Positions 16,458-26,698 of a stretch of 64,000 bases of DNA are shown in pieces; within the stretch, counting starts at the first letter, position 1, and every line of letters starts with the position of its first letter. The stretch is from Streptomyces flavotricini (GTDB taxonomy: Bacteria > Actinomycetota > Actinomycetes > Streptomycetales > Streptomycetaceae). The position numbers and the translations under genes were made by a program. The stretch covers positions 5,157,431 to 5,221,430 of the forward strand of contig NZ_JAINUL010000001.1 in the NCBI RefSeq assembly GCF_020639365.1. Reading direction: 5' to 3'. The notes beneath the pieces are model-generated. The model had not been told where the DNA came from. It saw only the letters and a list, made by a program, of their open reading frames with translations, and did no database searches.

Positions 16458-17617
16458 GGGTGACGCTCCCTCAAGAACAGCGCTCCACCAGCCGAAACAG
16501 GCCGGTGAAGGCACTTGCGGTGTCGGCCCGGATGAGCCGAGGGCCCCACTCTCGACCCGCCACACGACCGGCTGTAGCCCCTACCGGCGCCGGTTACCGA
16601 AACCAGAAATTTCCGTCACACTCACCTGCGCACTACACACATAGCGGTCAGTCATGGCCCTGACATTCACTGACCGTTACACCCACCCGCACCACCAGCC
16701 ACAAAACGGAATCATGCTCTCCGGCGCACTCGCGGCCCGCCTCACCCAACCGGACTAGTTGATCAAGTAACAACCGTTCCGCGGAATTCTTCGCACCCAC
16801 GTTCAGATACGCACGAAGATCCGAATGCGAGAAGACCCTGACCGGCCGGAGAGGGAAGGCGAGACGGGGCCCGGCCCCAGCAAGGCGGCGAGGTAGCCGA
16901 GGCGTTCAACACGTGGGGGCAGCGGCAGCCGTGGCCGGCCCCGCGGCAAAGGGCACTACAGGGCCCGTCGGGCCGGCCATCACCACCGAAGCGTTCCGAA
17001 GACACCTCGGTGACACCGGGCCGCCCCGGAGCCGCGCGCCGGCCGGACAGGTGCAGGCCGTTCGCAACCTCCAGACCCTCGGCCAGCCGCCCCCACATCA
17101 TGCGGGCATACGCAGTCACCAGCGCCCGTGTGAGCTCTTGAAGAACGCGCCCGGAACGCCGCCCCGGTGACGACGACCGGAATGGTCCTGCGTGCAGCGC
17201 TGCACCGCACCATCAACCGCGCACCCGGTACCTGACAGGTCTTCACTGAGCGGGCCGGTCGTAGTGCTTCGGGACCCCGGCCCACACCCGGCCGGTGAAG
17301 CCGGACTTCGTTTTCCCCCTTCAGGTCGACGTGCACCACCCGCGTCCCGTCCGCCAGCTCCACAAGAAGTGGATCAGACCCCGCCACCCACCCCCCGACG
17401 CTCGCTCCGTGCGACCGAAACGGTTGCCGTCAACGGGCCAGGCCACGTCCCTGGGCCCGTTCGGCGTGAAGGGAACAGAGGCCTGAGCGGGTACGACGTG
17501 CTTCCGGCCTCACCGGACTGGTTCGTCCATCACCGCCTACCCACCGCTGCGGCCCCAGCCAACCCGTGGGTAGGCGGCCGCAGCGGAGCCCGGCCGGGAT
17601 TTCAGGGCTGATGGCGG
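16458..17617. other. 1.16-kb gap without a firm gene
   Basis: The first 300 bases are less GC-rich (for example around 16600-16700) and probably hold the promoter of the lamin-tail gene. On the minus strand two pieces look coding: one reading ALVTAYARMMWGRLAEGLEV (near 17060-17120) and one reading LLVELADGTRVVHVDLKGEN (near 17310-17375). They lie in different frames without starts. I read them as fragments of unidentified genes. Confidence 0.4.
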
Positions 17618-19153
17618 TCAGGCGGTGCCAGCGACGGTGCCGAGGTCGGTCCAGCCGCCGGCGGCGTCGCCGCCGTTCCAGACACGGACGCTCGTGGAGC
17701 CGTCGGCCGCGGTCAGGATGTAGTCGCTGTGTCCGTCGCCGTCGAAGTCGGCGAACGCCACCAGCCGGTGGTCCGTCGTCGTACCCGCCGTGACGGGAGC
17801 CCCGGGGACGGACCACCCGCCGTGCCCGTCGCCGCCGCGGTTGAGGTAGGTCTCCACCGAGCCGTCGGCGCGGACCGCCGAATAGTCGGCGTAGGCGTCC
17901 CCATCGAAGTCCGTCCACCGCACGCGGGTCGGGTCCGGGGTCACGCCGGTGGCGATGGTGCCACGCTCCTGCCAGCCGCCCCGGCCGTCGCCGCCCTTGT
18001 TGAGGTAGACGGTGACGGGGCCTTCGGGCCGGACCCAGGCGTAGTCGGTGCGGCCGTCGCCGTCGAAGTCCACGAAGCGGACCTGGCCGGTGTCGCGGGT
18101 CAGGCCGACCGCCACCTTGTCGGCGAGGCCCCAGCCGCCGTGTCCGTCGCCGCCGCGGTTGAGGTAGACGGTCACCGAGCCTGTCTCCGAGATCAGGATG
18201 TAGTCGGCGCGGCCGTCGCCGTCCCAGTCGGCGAAGCGCACCCGCCGTCGATCCGTGGTCAGCCCTGTCGCGATCTGACCGAGGTCCTCCCAGCCGCCTC
18301 GGCCGTCACCCCCGCGGTTCAGCAGTACGTGCACCGAACCGTTCGCCTCCACGAGGACGCGGTCGGCGCGACCGTCCCCATCCCAATCGGCCCAGCGCAG
18401 CCGGTCGGCGCCACCGGACTCGGTACCGGCCCGCCCCTTGTGGGTACGGACCGCGGTGCCCTCCGCGACGGCCCGGTCGATGCCGTCGAAGAACGCGTCG
18501 CCCATCTTCCGGTAGCCGGCATCGGTCGGGTGCAGGCCGTCGACCATCTCCCCGCGTACGAGGGCGGGCGCGTCGACGTAGCGGACCTTGGCGCCGGCCT
18601 GTGCCTTGGCCGAAACCCAGTTCTTCACGGTGGTGTTGAAGGCCGACACTCCGGGCGGCCCGGAGATGGGAATCAGGCCCATGACGACGACGGTGACACC
18701 GGGGCGCGCGGCGAGGATCTCGTCGGTGACCGCCGCGAGCCGGGCGGGGGCCTCGGCCTTGTCGGTCCCGCGGTCCAGGTCATTGACGCCGTGGTGCAGG
18801 AGGACGACGTCCGGCTCGGCAGCGCGTACCCAGTCGGTCACCTTTCCCCGGAAGTCGTTGATCATGGTGGCGCCGTGGGCCTCGTTGTCGGAGTCCGGGG
18901 CCGCACCGGACTGCCGCGAGCCGACGAAGTCCACGCGGAAACGGGAGTTTGTCTGGGACTTCTGCCACAGCTGGAGGCGGTAGCCGGCGTTCGTCGAGCT
19001 CTGGTACCCGTCGGTGATCGAGTCGCCCAGCGGCATGACCCGCAGGACCGGCGGCGCGGGGTTGTCGGCGGCGGCCGCGGGGGCAGCAGCCGGGAGGGCG
19101 GCCCCCGCTGCCAGAGCGGCAGCCATCGCGAGGGTGGTGAGGGTGCGTGACAT
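17618..19153 (-). CDS. Secreted SGNH/GDSL esterase with C-terminal FG-GAP/VCBS repeats
   Basis: The 511-residue protein has an Ala-rich signal peptide ending near AAPAAAADN. The SGNH hydrolase domain (residues about 35-235) contains GDSIT (Ser), a Gly block, HHGVNDLD (Asn) and DGLHPTDAGY (Asp and His). Five or six FG-GAP/VCBS repeats follow, each with a calcium-binding DxDxDG motif (FADWDGDGRADYIL, FVDFDGDGRTDYAW and so on), which probably form a beta-propeller. The domains suggest deacylation of a polysaccharide, lipid or phenolic ester outside the cell, with the propeller holding the substrate. ATG 19153 is chosen because it begins the signal peptide. The next gene upstream is a close paralogue, 77 bases away. 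Confidence 0.9.
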   Translation of the reverse strand: MSRTLTTLAMAAALAAGAALPAAAPAAAADNPAPPVLRVMPLGDSITDGYQSSTNAGYRLQLWQKSQTNSRFRVDFVGSRQSGAAPDSDNEAHGATMINDFRGKVTDWVRAAEPDVVLLHHGVNDLDRGTDKAEAPARLAAVTDEILAARPGVTVVVMGLIPISGPPGVSAFNTTVKNWVSAKAQAGAKVRYVDAPALVRGEMVDGLHPTDAGYRKMGDAFFDGIDRAVAEGTAVRTHKGRAGTESGGADRLRWADWDGDGRADRVLVEANGSVHVLLNRGGDGRGGWEDLGQIATGLTTDRRRVRFADWDGDGRADYILISETGSVTVYLNRGGDGHGGWGLADKVAVGLTRDTGQVRFVDFDGDGRTDYAWVRPEGPVTVYLNKGGDGRGGWQERGTIATGVTPDPTRVRWTDFDGDAYADYSAVRADGSVETYLNRGGDGHGGWSVPGAPVTAGTTTDHRLVAFADFDGDGHSDYILTAADGSTSVRVWNGGDAAGGWTDLGTVAGTA

Positions 19154-19230
19154 GTGTTGCTCTGCTTTCTCGTGCATCTCGCGTGCTTCTTGTGCTTCGC
19201 GTGCTGCTCTCCCGCGTTCCTAGCAGGCGG

Positions 19231-20793
19231 TCAGGGACTGGCGGGGATGGCCCCGAGGTCGGTCCAACCCGTCGGGGAGGGGTCGCCGCCGTCGAACGCG
19301 TAGAGGGCGGTGCGGCCGTCGGCCTGTTGGAACAGGTAGTCGGCGTGCTTGTCGGCCGTGACATCGGCCAGCTGTACGCGGGTGTGGTCCGTGGTCACGC
19401 CGGAGGCGGTCCGGCCGACCAGCTGCCAGCCGCCGTGCCCGTCTCCGCCGCGGTTGACGTAGGTCGTCAGACTGCCGTCGGGGTTGACGGTCCAGTAGTC
19501 GGCCCGCCCGTCGCCGTCGTAGTCGCCCAGACGGACGCGGGTGCGGTCGGTGGTGGTGCCCGTGGCGGTCTGGCCGAGGTCGACCCAGCCGACGGCTCCG
19601 GCCCGGTCTCCGCCGCGGTTGAGGTGTACGCGGACGGCTCCGCTCTCCGCGATGGTCCAGTAGTCGGCGCGTCCGTCCCCGTCCTGGTCGGCGAAGCGGA
19701 CCTGCTGGTGGGCGGTGGTGGTGCCGCGTGCGACCTTGCCGATGAGCTCCCATCCGCCGGAGCCGCTGACGTCCCCGCCGCGGTTGAGGTAGGCGGTGAC
19801 GCTGCCGTCCGGCGCGATGTACAGGTAGTCGGCCCGTCCGTCGCCGTCGAAGTCGGCGAAGTGGACACGAGTGCGGTCGGTGGTGACTCCGGTCGCCAGG
19901 CGGCCGGTCTCCTGCCAGGCACCGGCCCCGGCTCCGCCGCGGTTGAGACGGGCCCGGACTTCCCCCGAATCCGCGATGGTGATCTGGTCGGTGCGCCCGT
20001 CGCCGTCGAAGTCCGCCCACCGCACGGGTCCGGTGCCGCCCGATTCGGTACCGGCCCGGGGGGCGGGGGCGTGCTGGGTCCAGCCGTCGGTGACGGCCTG
20101 TTCCAAGCCCTGGCGGTAGGCGGCGGCCATCTTGCGGTAGCCGCCGTCGTTGGGGTGGAGCCCGTCGGGCAGTTCGGTCGGCAGCTCCAGACGCGGCGGC
20201 TCGACGTAGCTCACGTGCCGGCCGATGGCGGCGCGGGCGGCGACCGCAGTCCGCAGGGCGGCGTTGAAGGTGTTCGTACGCTCGTACTGGCCGCGGGTGT
20301 CGGGGAGCAGCCCTTGGACGATGACGGTGGTACCGGGCCCGTTCGCTTGGATGTGGTCGATGAGCGAGGCCAGTTCGACCGAGGCGGCGAGGGGGTCGGC
20401 GTTGTGGGAATTGAGGTCGTTGATGCCCAGGTGGAGCAGGACGACGTCGGGGGCGGCGGCTGCCTGCCAGCGGTCGATGCCGTCACGGATGTTCTTGATG
20501 GTGTAGCCGCTGTGGCCCTCGTTGTCCGGGTCGCCGGTGCTGCCGAAGGAACCGGATCCGACGAAGTCGGGGGTGTAGCGCCCCTGCGCGGAGACCAGGT
20601 CCCACAGGGGTGCGCGGTAGCCGGCGCCGTTGCCGCTGCCCGCCCCGGCGGTGATGGAGTCGCCGAGCGGCATGATCCGCAACAGCGGAGGAGCGGGCAG
20701 CGGCGCAGCGGTGGCGGATGCGGTGCTCACGCCGAGTGCGGTGGTGGCGCCGAGGACGACGACGGCGGCGGCCAGGTAGGTGCTGCGCTTCAT
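19231..20793 (-). CDS. Second secreted SGNH/GDSL esterase with FG-GAP/VCBS repeats
   Basis: The 520-residue protein has the same plan as its downstream neighbour. It has a signal peptide (YLAAAVVVLGATTALGVSTASATA), then SGNH residues in MPLGDSITAG, LLHLGINDLN and PDGLHPNDGGYRKM. Six repeats with DxDxDG calcium loops (WADFDGDGRTDQIT, FADQDGDGRADYWT and others) complete it. The two proteins are clearly paralogues by domain order and motif spacing, but their esterase domains have diverged, so they probably act on different substrates. ATG 20793 opens the signal peptide. Confidence 0.9.
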   Translation of the reverse strand: MKRSTYLAAAVVVLGATTALGVSTASATAAPLPAPPLLRIMPLGDSITAGAGSGNGAGYRAPLWDLVSAQGRYTPDFVGSGSFGSTGDPDNEGHSGYTIKNIRDGIDRWQAAAAPDVVLLHLGINDLNSHNADPLAASVELASLIDHIQANGPGTTVIVQGLLPDTRGQYERTNTFNAALRTAVAARAAIGRHVSYVEPPRLELPTELPDGLHPNDGGYRKMAAAYRQGLEQAVTDGWTQHAPAPRAGTESGGTGPVRWADFDGDGRTDQITIADSGEVRARLNRGGAGAGAWQETGRLATGVTTDRTRVHFADFDGDGRADYLYIAPDGSVTAYLNRGGDVSGSGGWELIGKVARGTTTAHQQVRFADQDGDGRADYWTIAESGAVRVHLNRGGDRAGAVGWVDLGQTATGTTTDRTRVRLGDYDGDGRADYWTVNPDGSLTTYVNRGGDGHGGWQLVGRTASGVTTDHTRVQLADVTADKHADYLFQQADGRTALYAFDGGDPSPTGWTDLGAIPASP

Positions 20794-21017
20794 TGGTTAG
20801 GTGGTCTTCCGGGTGGTGGGACCGCCGGCCTGCGTACGAGGGCGGGCCCGGCAGAGGGGAGCAGGGTGCTGCTACGGGCGACCGCCCCCGGTCCCGCCCG
20901 GGGGCAGGACAGGAGGCGGTCGCTCACGACGGGGTGCAGGGAGGGGCGGGCCGGGTTCAGGCCGGGCGGGAGCGGGTTCGCCCCTGGAGGAACTCGGATT
21001 TCGCCCCGGGTGCCCGG

Positions 21018-22592
21018 TCAGGTTCCGCTGGCGACCTTGCCGAGGTCGATCCAGCCATTGCCCTTGTCGCCGCCGTTCCAGGCGAAGACGGTGGCGCTGT
21101 TTCCGGCGCCCGCGAGTACGTAGTCGGCGTGGGTGTCGGCATTGAAGTCGACGAACTGGACCTTGGTGTGATCGGTGGTCAGGCCGGTGGCGATCTGGCC
21201 GACGACGCTCCAGCCGGTGTTCGGGACGACGTCGCCGCCCCGGTTGAGGTAGAGGTCCACCTTGCCGTCGGGCTTGATGAGGAAGTAGTCGGCCTTGCCG
21301 TCACCGTCGCTGTCGGCGAAGCGGACCCGGGCGCGCTCGCTGGTCGACCCGGTGGTGATCTTGCCGGGGGAGAACCAGCCCTGGCTGCCGACGGCATCGC
21401 CGCCGCGGTTCAGGTAGGCCACGACGCCGCCGCCGTTGTCGAAAACGAGGTAGTCGGTGCGGCCGTCGCCGTCCCAGTCCGCGAAGCGGACCTTGGTCGG
21501 GTCGCTGGTAACGCCGACGGCGACCTTGCCGAGGTCCTTCCAGCCGCCGCGACCGTCGCCGCCCTCGTTGCGGAAGACGCTGACCGACCCGTCGGTGTTG
21601 ATGAGGATGTAGTCGGCCTTGCCGTCGCCGTCGAAGTCAGCGAAGCGCACGCGGTTGCGGTCGGTGGTCAGGCCCGTCGCGATCTGGCCCAGGGGCTCCC
21701 ATCCGTTGGGACCGGACTGGTTCCCGCCATGGTTGAGCCATACGCTGACCGCGCCGTTGTCGGCGACGTTGATGTAGTCCGGCTTGCCGTCGCCGTCCCA
21801 GTCGGCCCAACGGATCCGCTCGCTGCCGCCGGCTTCGTTCACCGCGCCGCGGCGCGGTGCGGTGACCTGGCCGATCCACGGGCCGAGGTCGTCCACGCGT
21901 GCGGCGATGGCGCCCGTGCGGGTCTCCGTCGACGGGGTGCCGAAGCACCCGCCCTGCCAGGACCGGCTGGCCAGGGCGGAGACCGCACCGGAGGCGTCCA
22001 GGAGCGGGCCGCCCGTGTCGCCCTTGCAGATCGCGTCGGTGCCCTTGCCCGTGATCGCGAGGGTCGTGGCGGTCAAGGAGTCCACGGTGAAGGCGCCGAG
22101 GTGCAGCTTGTCGGTCACCCACTCCGTCTTGGTACGCCCGAAGCCGGCGGCGGTCACCGAAGCGGCCGGGGCCGGGGCGGCCTTGGCGACGGTGGCGGGC
22201 TTGATCGCGTCGACGGGCGCGGAGAGGCGGGCCAGGACCACGTCGCGGTCGGCGCGCGGTGCGATCTCGGTGATGCCGAAGGTCTTGCCGTCGCTGAGGG
22301 TCGCGGTGGTGGCGAGCGCCGGCTTTCCGGCGGGGACGGTGGTTCCGGGGGCGGCGGCGAAGCAGCTGGCGGCGGTCAGGACCCACAGGCGGTCCACCAG
22401 GGTGCCGGTGCAGGCACGGCCGTTGGCCTCGTCGCCGAGCTGGAGCTGTACGGCGTAGGCGTGCTGACCGGCGGCGGGCTCGGGCCCGGTCACCGCGAAA
22501 GCGGGGAACGCCGGGGTCATGGCCGCCGATGCCACGGCGGTTGCGGCGAGGAGGCCGGTGATGCGCGCCGTACGGGGACGGGGTGTGAACAT
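21018..22592 (-). CDS. Secreted trypsin-fold (S1-like) protein with FG-GAP/VCBS repeats, catalytic residues replaced
   Basis: The 524-residue protein has a signal peptide ending PAFPAFA and an S1-type chymotrypsin fold (about residues 30-265). The place of the catalytic histidine reads VLTAASCF (normally TAAHC), so His is Ser. The acid is kept in DRDVVLARL. The nucleophile region reads CKGDTGGPLL (normally GDSGGP), so Ser is Thr. It should therefore be inactive or nearly so as a classical serine protease. Seven FG-GAP/VCBS repeats follow with DxDxDG loops. I recall similar substitutions in other Streptomyces VCBS proteins, so this is probably a maintained binding or scaffold role and not recent decay. 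The much longer open frame (to 23036) is not used; ATG 22592 opens the signal peptide. Confidence 0.85.
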   Translation of the reverse strand: MFTPRPRTARITGLLAATAVASAAMTPAFPAFAVTGPEPAAGQHAYAVQLQLGDEANGRACTGTLVDRLWVLTAASCFAAAPGTTVPAGKPALATTATLSDGKTFGITEIAPRADRDVVLARLSAPVDAIKPATVAKAAPAPAASVTAAGFGRTKTEWVTDKLHLGAFTVDSLTATTLAITGKGTDAICKGDTGGPLLDASGAVSALASRSWQGGCFGTPSTETRTGAIAARVDDLGPWIGQVTAPRRGAVNEAGGSERIRWADWDGDGKPDYINVADNGAVSVWLNHGGNQSGPNGWEPLGQIATGLTTDRNRVRFADFDGDGKADYILINTDGSVSVFRNEGGDGRGGWKDLGKVAVGVTSDPTKVRFADWDGDGRTDYLVFDNGGGVVAYLNRGGDAVGSQGWFSPGKITTGSTSERARVRFADSDGDGKADYFLIKPDGKVDLYLNRGGDVVPNTGWSVVGQIATGLTTDHTKVQFVDFNADTHADYVLAGAGNSATVFAWNGGDKGNGWIDLGKVASGT

Positions 22593-22752
22593 GCTTCTTC
22601 CTTCGAAACGGGGAGCCGGCACGGGCAGGTGCGCGGGCCGGCACGGATCGGCGCGGGGCCGGAAAGAGGGTGGCGTCCTGCCGCCTCGCGGACGCGGGGA
22701 CGGCAGGGGTGGGGCGGCGGTGCTCGTGCCGGGATCCGGCCCGTCCACGGCG

Positions 22753-25700
22753 TCAGTGCGAGGAACTGAGCCAGCTGGTGATGGTCGTGACGGCTTCGCT
22801 GCCCGCGTCGTAGATTCCGTCGAAGCGTTCTCTGAGCTTCGTGGAGAGGACGCTCTCCGGAATGGAATCCATGGTCTTCTTGATGACCCTGCCCTTGCCG
22901 AAGGTGACGGCGCTGAGCGCCGTGATGGCGAGGGACTTCTTGAACTCGCCGCTGGTCCATCCGTAGCCCATCCCGGAGCTGACGGTGCTGGCCACGTCGA
23001 GGGCGAGAGTGAAGCCGCTGGCGTACACGCCCGCACCCACGAGGAAGGGGGCGGCGGGGGCGGTGAACCCCGAGAGTCCGGCCCCTACTCCGGCAAGGGT
23101 GAAGCCGACACTGATGCTTCCTGAGACGAGGGCCGCGGTGTGGAAGGTATGGGCCCACCACTTCGGGTCCTTCCAATAGGGCTCGGACTCCTTGACGGAG
23201 TCGTGCTCGGGCGCGTCCGCCGGGTTGGTTCCGGCCTCCTTCGCCTTCCGGATCTCCTCGGCAGCCCGCGCGGCGGCCTCCGCGATCTCGACCCGCCGCT
23301 TCTCCATCGCGATCTGTCGTGCCGAGCTCGCGGCGGCGGCAGCCGTACGCGCGTCCTGGCCGGCCTGGATCGCCGAGCCGCGGGCCGAGGTAGCGGACGC
23401 CTGCGCGGAGAAGGCGGAGGAGACCGCGCTGCGTGCGGACTCGATGGCCCGGTTGGCGGAGTACGTGGCCGAGCGCGCAGCGACGCGGGCGTTGGCAGCG
23501 GCCTCCTTCGCCTTGTCGGCCGATGCCCGCGCGTTCCGGGCCGACTCCTCGGCCTGGTCCGCGTAACCGTCCGCCTGTTGTGCGGCGGTGGCGGCCCGCG
23601 CGGCCGACTCCTTGGCCTTGTCCGCCCACTGCACGGCCTCGGCGGCGGCGTTACGGGCCGTGGCCGCCGCCTCCTGGGCGCGGGCGGCGTCCTCCTGGGC
23701 CTTGTTCGCGATCTTCGCGGCGCCGGCGATGGCACCCTGCATGGCCGCGATGTGGGTGGCGGAGTCGTGGTCGAGCTGCGCGGTCTTGTACTGCGCGGCG
23801 AGCACGAAGTTGCGCCGGGTCCAGGACGGCCCTTCCATGGCCGCCTGCGCGAAGGCCTGCGTGTAAGGGCCCGCGGTCCGCAGGAGGGTGGCGGTCGCGA
23901 CCGCGTCGTCGTCCCGCAGCGCCTTTTCGCACCCGCCGGAGATGAACTCGTACACGGCCTTGGCCGACCCGTCGCTCAGCGCGGCGCCGGCGGCGGTGGC
24001 GACCCCGCGTCCGGGGTTCTCGTTCATGATCCGGGCGACCATGACGCGGTTGTCGGTCACCGCGGCCTCGATCGCACCCGTGGTGAGGAACTTCGCCGCC
24101 GCGTCCGGGTCCTGGCTCGCCAAGGCCGCGGTCGCGGCGGCGGCCACGGCCGGGGAGGAGGTCCTGGCGATGAAGAGGACGGTCTCCCGGTCGTCCTGCC
24201 GCTGGGCTATGAGCCGGTCGGTGTCGATCCAGGCGTGTACGTCGGCGTCGGCGCCGGCCACAGCGAAGCGCGCGGCCTCCTGCGACCAGGAGCCCCGGGA
24301 CCCCATCAGGACGACTGCCGCCTTACGGCCGAAGGCGGCCGCCTTCGTGGTGTCGCCGGCCTTCAGGGCCGCCTCCGCCTGGGCGATGAGGTCCTTCGTG
24401 GCCTGGGAGGTCTGCTCGGCCTGGGTCCGCTTGCGGTCGGTCTCGGCCCGGTCCAGGGCCTCCTCCTGCACGAGCTGGCGCATTTCCTCGATCGCGCGCT
24501 GCTTCTCCTGGTCGAGGCGCTGCCACTCCGCGTCGCGGGCGCTGCGCTCCACCGTGACGGCCTGGGCCACGGCGTCGGTCGCCAGGTTGGCCGCCTTGGT
24601 GGCTTCGTTGGCGAACTCGGTCGACTTGTTGGCGTGGTCCACGGCCTGGCCCGCGTACTGCGCCGCCCACTCCGCGGCGGCCGCCGCCTTGTCTGCGTGG
24701 GCCGCCGCGCTGTTCGCTGCGTCCCGGGCGGTCTGCGCGGCTGCCGCGGACGCGTTCGCCAGACTCTGCGCGGTACCCGCGGCATTGGTGGCGATCGAGG
24801 CGTTCGTGCCGGCGATCTGCGCCTGCCGCTTGGCTTCGGCCGCCTGTCCCTGAGCCGCTCCCGCGGAGGCGGCCGCCGAAGCGGAGGCGTTCGCTGCCGC
24901 GGAGGCGTTGCGGGCGGCGGAGGCCGCCGCGACACCCGCACCGGCGGCGCGCGCCGAGGACTCGGCCGCGTATCCGGCGGCCTGCGCAGCGCTGCGAGCC
25001 CTGGCCGCGGCGTTGCGGGCGGCCACCGCGGCGTTTTTGGCGGCATTGGCCATGCCGGCGTCCTTGGACGCGGCGATGGCGGCGTTGTACGCGGCCGCCG
25101 CGGCTGAACCGGCACTCGCGGCCGCCTGGCTCGCTGCCGCGGCGGCGTAGGAGGCTCGGCGGGAGGCCTGGACCGCGGCGTGCGACGCGTTGATCGCGAC
25201 GCGGGCCGAGTTGGCGGCCCCCTGCGCCGCGGCGCCCGCCGAACGGGCCGCCCTTCCCGCCTTGGCGACATCGTTCTGCGCCGCCTGCGCCTCGGCGGCT
25301 GCCTTCTCCGCCGCCGCCTTGGCCTTGGCGGACGCCTCGACGGCACGGGCGGAGGCCTCCTCGGCCTGACGCGTCTTCTCCTCGGCCTGCTTGCCCTCGC
25401 GTTCGACGACGGCGACGAGCTGCTCGATCTTGGCGCGCTCCTGGTCGCGGGCGCGAGCGATGTGCTGGCCGGTCCCCAGGAACCAGTCGATGTCCTCGGC
25501 CGTGCCGGACAGGGCGCGGTCGCCGTACTTCTGCATCTCCGGACCGGCCTGCACCAGCAGCTTGGCGGCCTCGACGCGCATGTCCTCCAGCCAGGCCGGA
25601 TATTGCGCCTTGTCGAGGAAGTTCTCCAGCGCGGCCTGGCCCCCGTCGTTGAGGGCTGCGTTGCCCGCACGGTTGACGGCCTTGCCGCCCACGCTGAGCA

Positions 25701-26154
25701 CCATGCTCGTGGCAACGCGCAGGTCTTCCACGATGGCCTTGCGGTAGCCGCCGGCGAGGTAGGCGGCGATGGCCGCGTCCCCGCTCTCGAAGGCGGCCGT
25801 GGCATCGCGGCGGATGCCCTTGCCGCCGCCGGCGATCGAGGTCATGACGGCGACCCGGTTGTCCTCCGCCGTCTCCACGGCGAGCTGGACGTTCAGGAAC
25901 TGCTGCACGTCGGCGTCCGAGCCGGTCAACGCGGCGACAGCGGCGGCGCGTACGGCCTTCCCGCCCAGCATCCACGCCTTGACGACCTTGGCCCGATCGG
26001 TGTCCGGCAGCAGGAACGGGTCGGGCCCCTCGGCCGGGGGCGTGTCCGCCCATGCCGCGGAGGGATTGAGCACGAGGCTGGAGGTGGTGACCACGGCCGA
26101 GGTGGCCGCGATGGCGCCAAGAATGCGCCGCCTACTCCAATAGATGGTGTCCAA
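22753..26154 (-). CDS. Giant ALF-repeat, Ala-rich coiled-coil exported protein
   Basis: This 1133-residue product starts at TTG, preceded by GAAGGA. The N-terminus SRRRILGAIAATSAVVT resembles a Tat signal. Two blocks of ALF repeats (about residues 50-230 and 610-770) carry the pattern GG-AVR-AA--AL-G-D-DV--FL and DNRV-VM-I--GGG--I. Between and after them are two long, nearly uncharged Ala-rich coiled-coil regions (about 250-560 and 790-970) with heptad-like Ala/Ser/Lys. The C-terminus has a hydrophobic glycine-rich region (GFTLAGVGAGLSGFTAPAAPFLVGAG) that may insert in or cross a membrane, followed by a soluble tail with GKGRVIKKTMDSIPE. ALF-repeat proteins are an actinomycete group of unknown function; this one has the length and modular tail of a secreted effector or a surface fibre. 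It ends a run of secreted-protein genes on this strand and is divergent from a small secreted protein gene. Confidence 0.8.
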   Translation of the reverse strand: MDTIYWSRRRILGAIAATSAVVTTSSLVLNPSAAWADTPPAEGPDPFLLPDTDRAKVVKAWMLGGKAVRAAAVAALTGSDADVQQFLNVQLAVETAEDNRVAVMTSIAGGGKGIRRDATAAFESGDAAIAAYLAGGYRKAIVEDLRVATSMVLSVGGKAVNRAGNAALNDGGQAALENFLDKAQYPAWLEDMRVEAAKLLVQAGPEMQKYGDRALSGTAEDIDWFLGTGQHIARARDQERAKIEQLVAVVEREGKQAEEKTRQAEEASARAVEASAKAKAAAEKAAAEAQAAQNDVAKAGRAARSAGAAAQGAANSARVAINASHAAVQASRRASYAAAAASQAAASAGSAAAAAYNAAIAASKDAGMANAAKNAAVAARNAAARARSAAQAAGYAAESSARAAGAGVAAASAARNASAAANASASAAASAGAAQGQAAEAKRQAQIAGTNASIATNAAGTAQSLANASAAAAQTARDAANSAAAHADKAAAAAEWAAQYAGQAVDHANKSTEFANEATKAANLATDAVAQAVTVERSARDAEWQRLDQEKQRAIEEMRQLVQEEALDRAETDRKRTQAEQTSQATKDLIAQAEAALKAGDTTKAAAFGRKAAVVLMGSRGSWSQEAARFAVAGADADVHAWIDTDRLIAQRQDDRETVLFIARTSSPAVAAAATAALASQDPDAAAKFLTTGAIEAAVTDNRVMVARIMNENPGRGVATAAGAALSDGSAKAVYEFISGGCEKALRDDDAVATATLLRTAGPYTQAFAQAAMEGPSWTRRNFVLAAQYKTAQLDHDSATHIAAMQGAIAGAAKIANKAQEDAARAQEAAATARNAAAEAVQWADKAKESAARAATAAQQADGYADQAEESARNARASADKAKEAAANARVAARSATYSANRAIESARSAVSSAFSAQASATSARGSAIQAGQDARTAAAAASSARQIAMEKRRVEIAEAAARAAEEIRKAKEAGTNPADAPEHDSVKESEPYWKDPKWWAHTFHTAALVSGSISVGFTLAGVGAGLSGFTAPAAPFLVGAGVYASGFTLALDVASTVSSGMGYGWTSGEFKKSLAITALSAVTFGKGRVIKKTMDSIPESVLSTKLRERFDGIYDAGSEAVTTITSWLSSSH

Positions 26155-26698
26155 AACGGTCCTTCGCTATCGACGCCTGGCGCGCCGCAAGACAATGCAG
26201 CCCGGTCCAGAACAGCAAGGTATGAGTCGCGTCTTACAAGTCGGGGCCCGTCGGCGTTCCGGTGCCCGGCAGGCGCGCAGCATCACCCTACGGGACTCGC
26301 ACATCTTTATCCATACGGAAGTTGATGAGAAATCAACGATGGTTGATGCACGCCTCGTCGACCCCTAAAGACCCCCGGAGTGGGCCCCCAATTACGGACA
26401 TACCGTCATCAATATTGCTGATGATGGCGATCGGAGGCTGCCTGCATGTGATGCAAGCCACTCCTCATCTGTCTCGCGGCAGGGCGACAGAAGGACCGAA
26501 AGGGCCTGATTGGCCGTCACATCTGCTCGACGGGCTTGATTTAAACGCTGGTTGTGCGGTTAGGATCCAGAAGGAAGTGGGGGCTTCCACGAGATGACTG
26601 GCACGTAGGGGCGTCCACTTGGATGGGCGGCGGACCTTCCTATCCGCATGACACACATACATTCCGGCAAAGGCCCGGAATCTACTTATGGGGAAGAA
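26155..26698. promoter_or_regulatory. 544-bp divergent control region with a GTTGAT palindrome
   Basis: This AT-richer gap separates the ALF-repeat gene from the secreted protein gene. At 26321-26337 GTTGATGAGAAATCAAC is an inverted repeat (GTTGAT/ATCAAC), and another GTTGATG half-site follows at 26342. A similar element, GTTGATGGGCGTCAAC on the minus strand, lies at 29915-29930 upstream of the XRE regulator gene. A shared regulator is possible, but this is inference. Confidence 0.4.
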
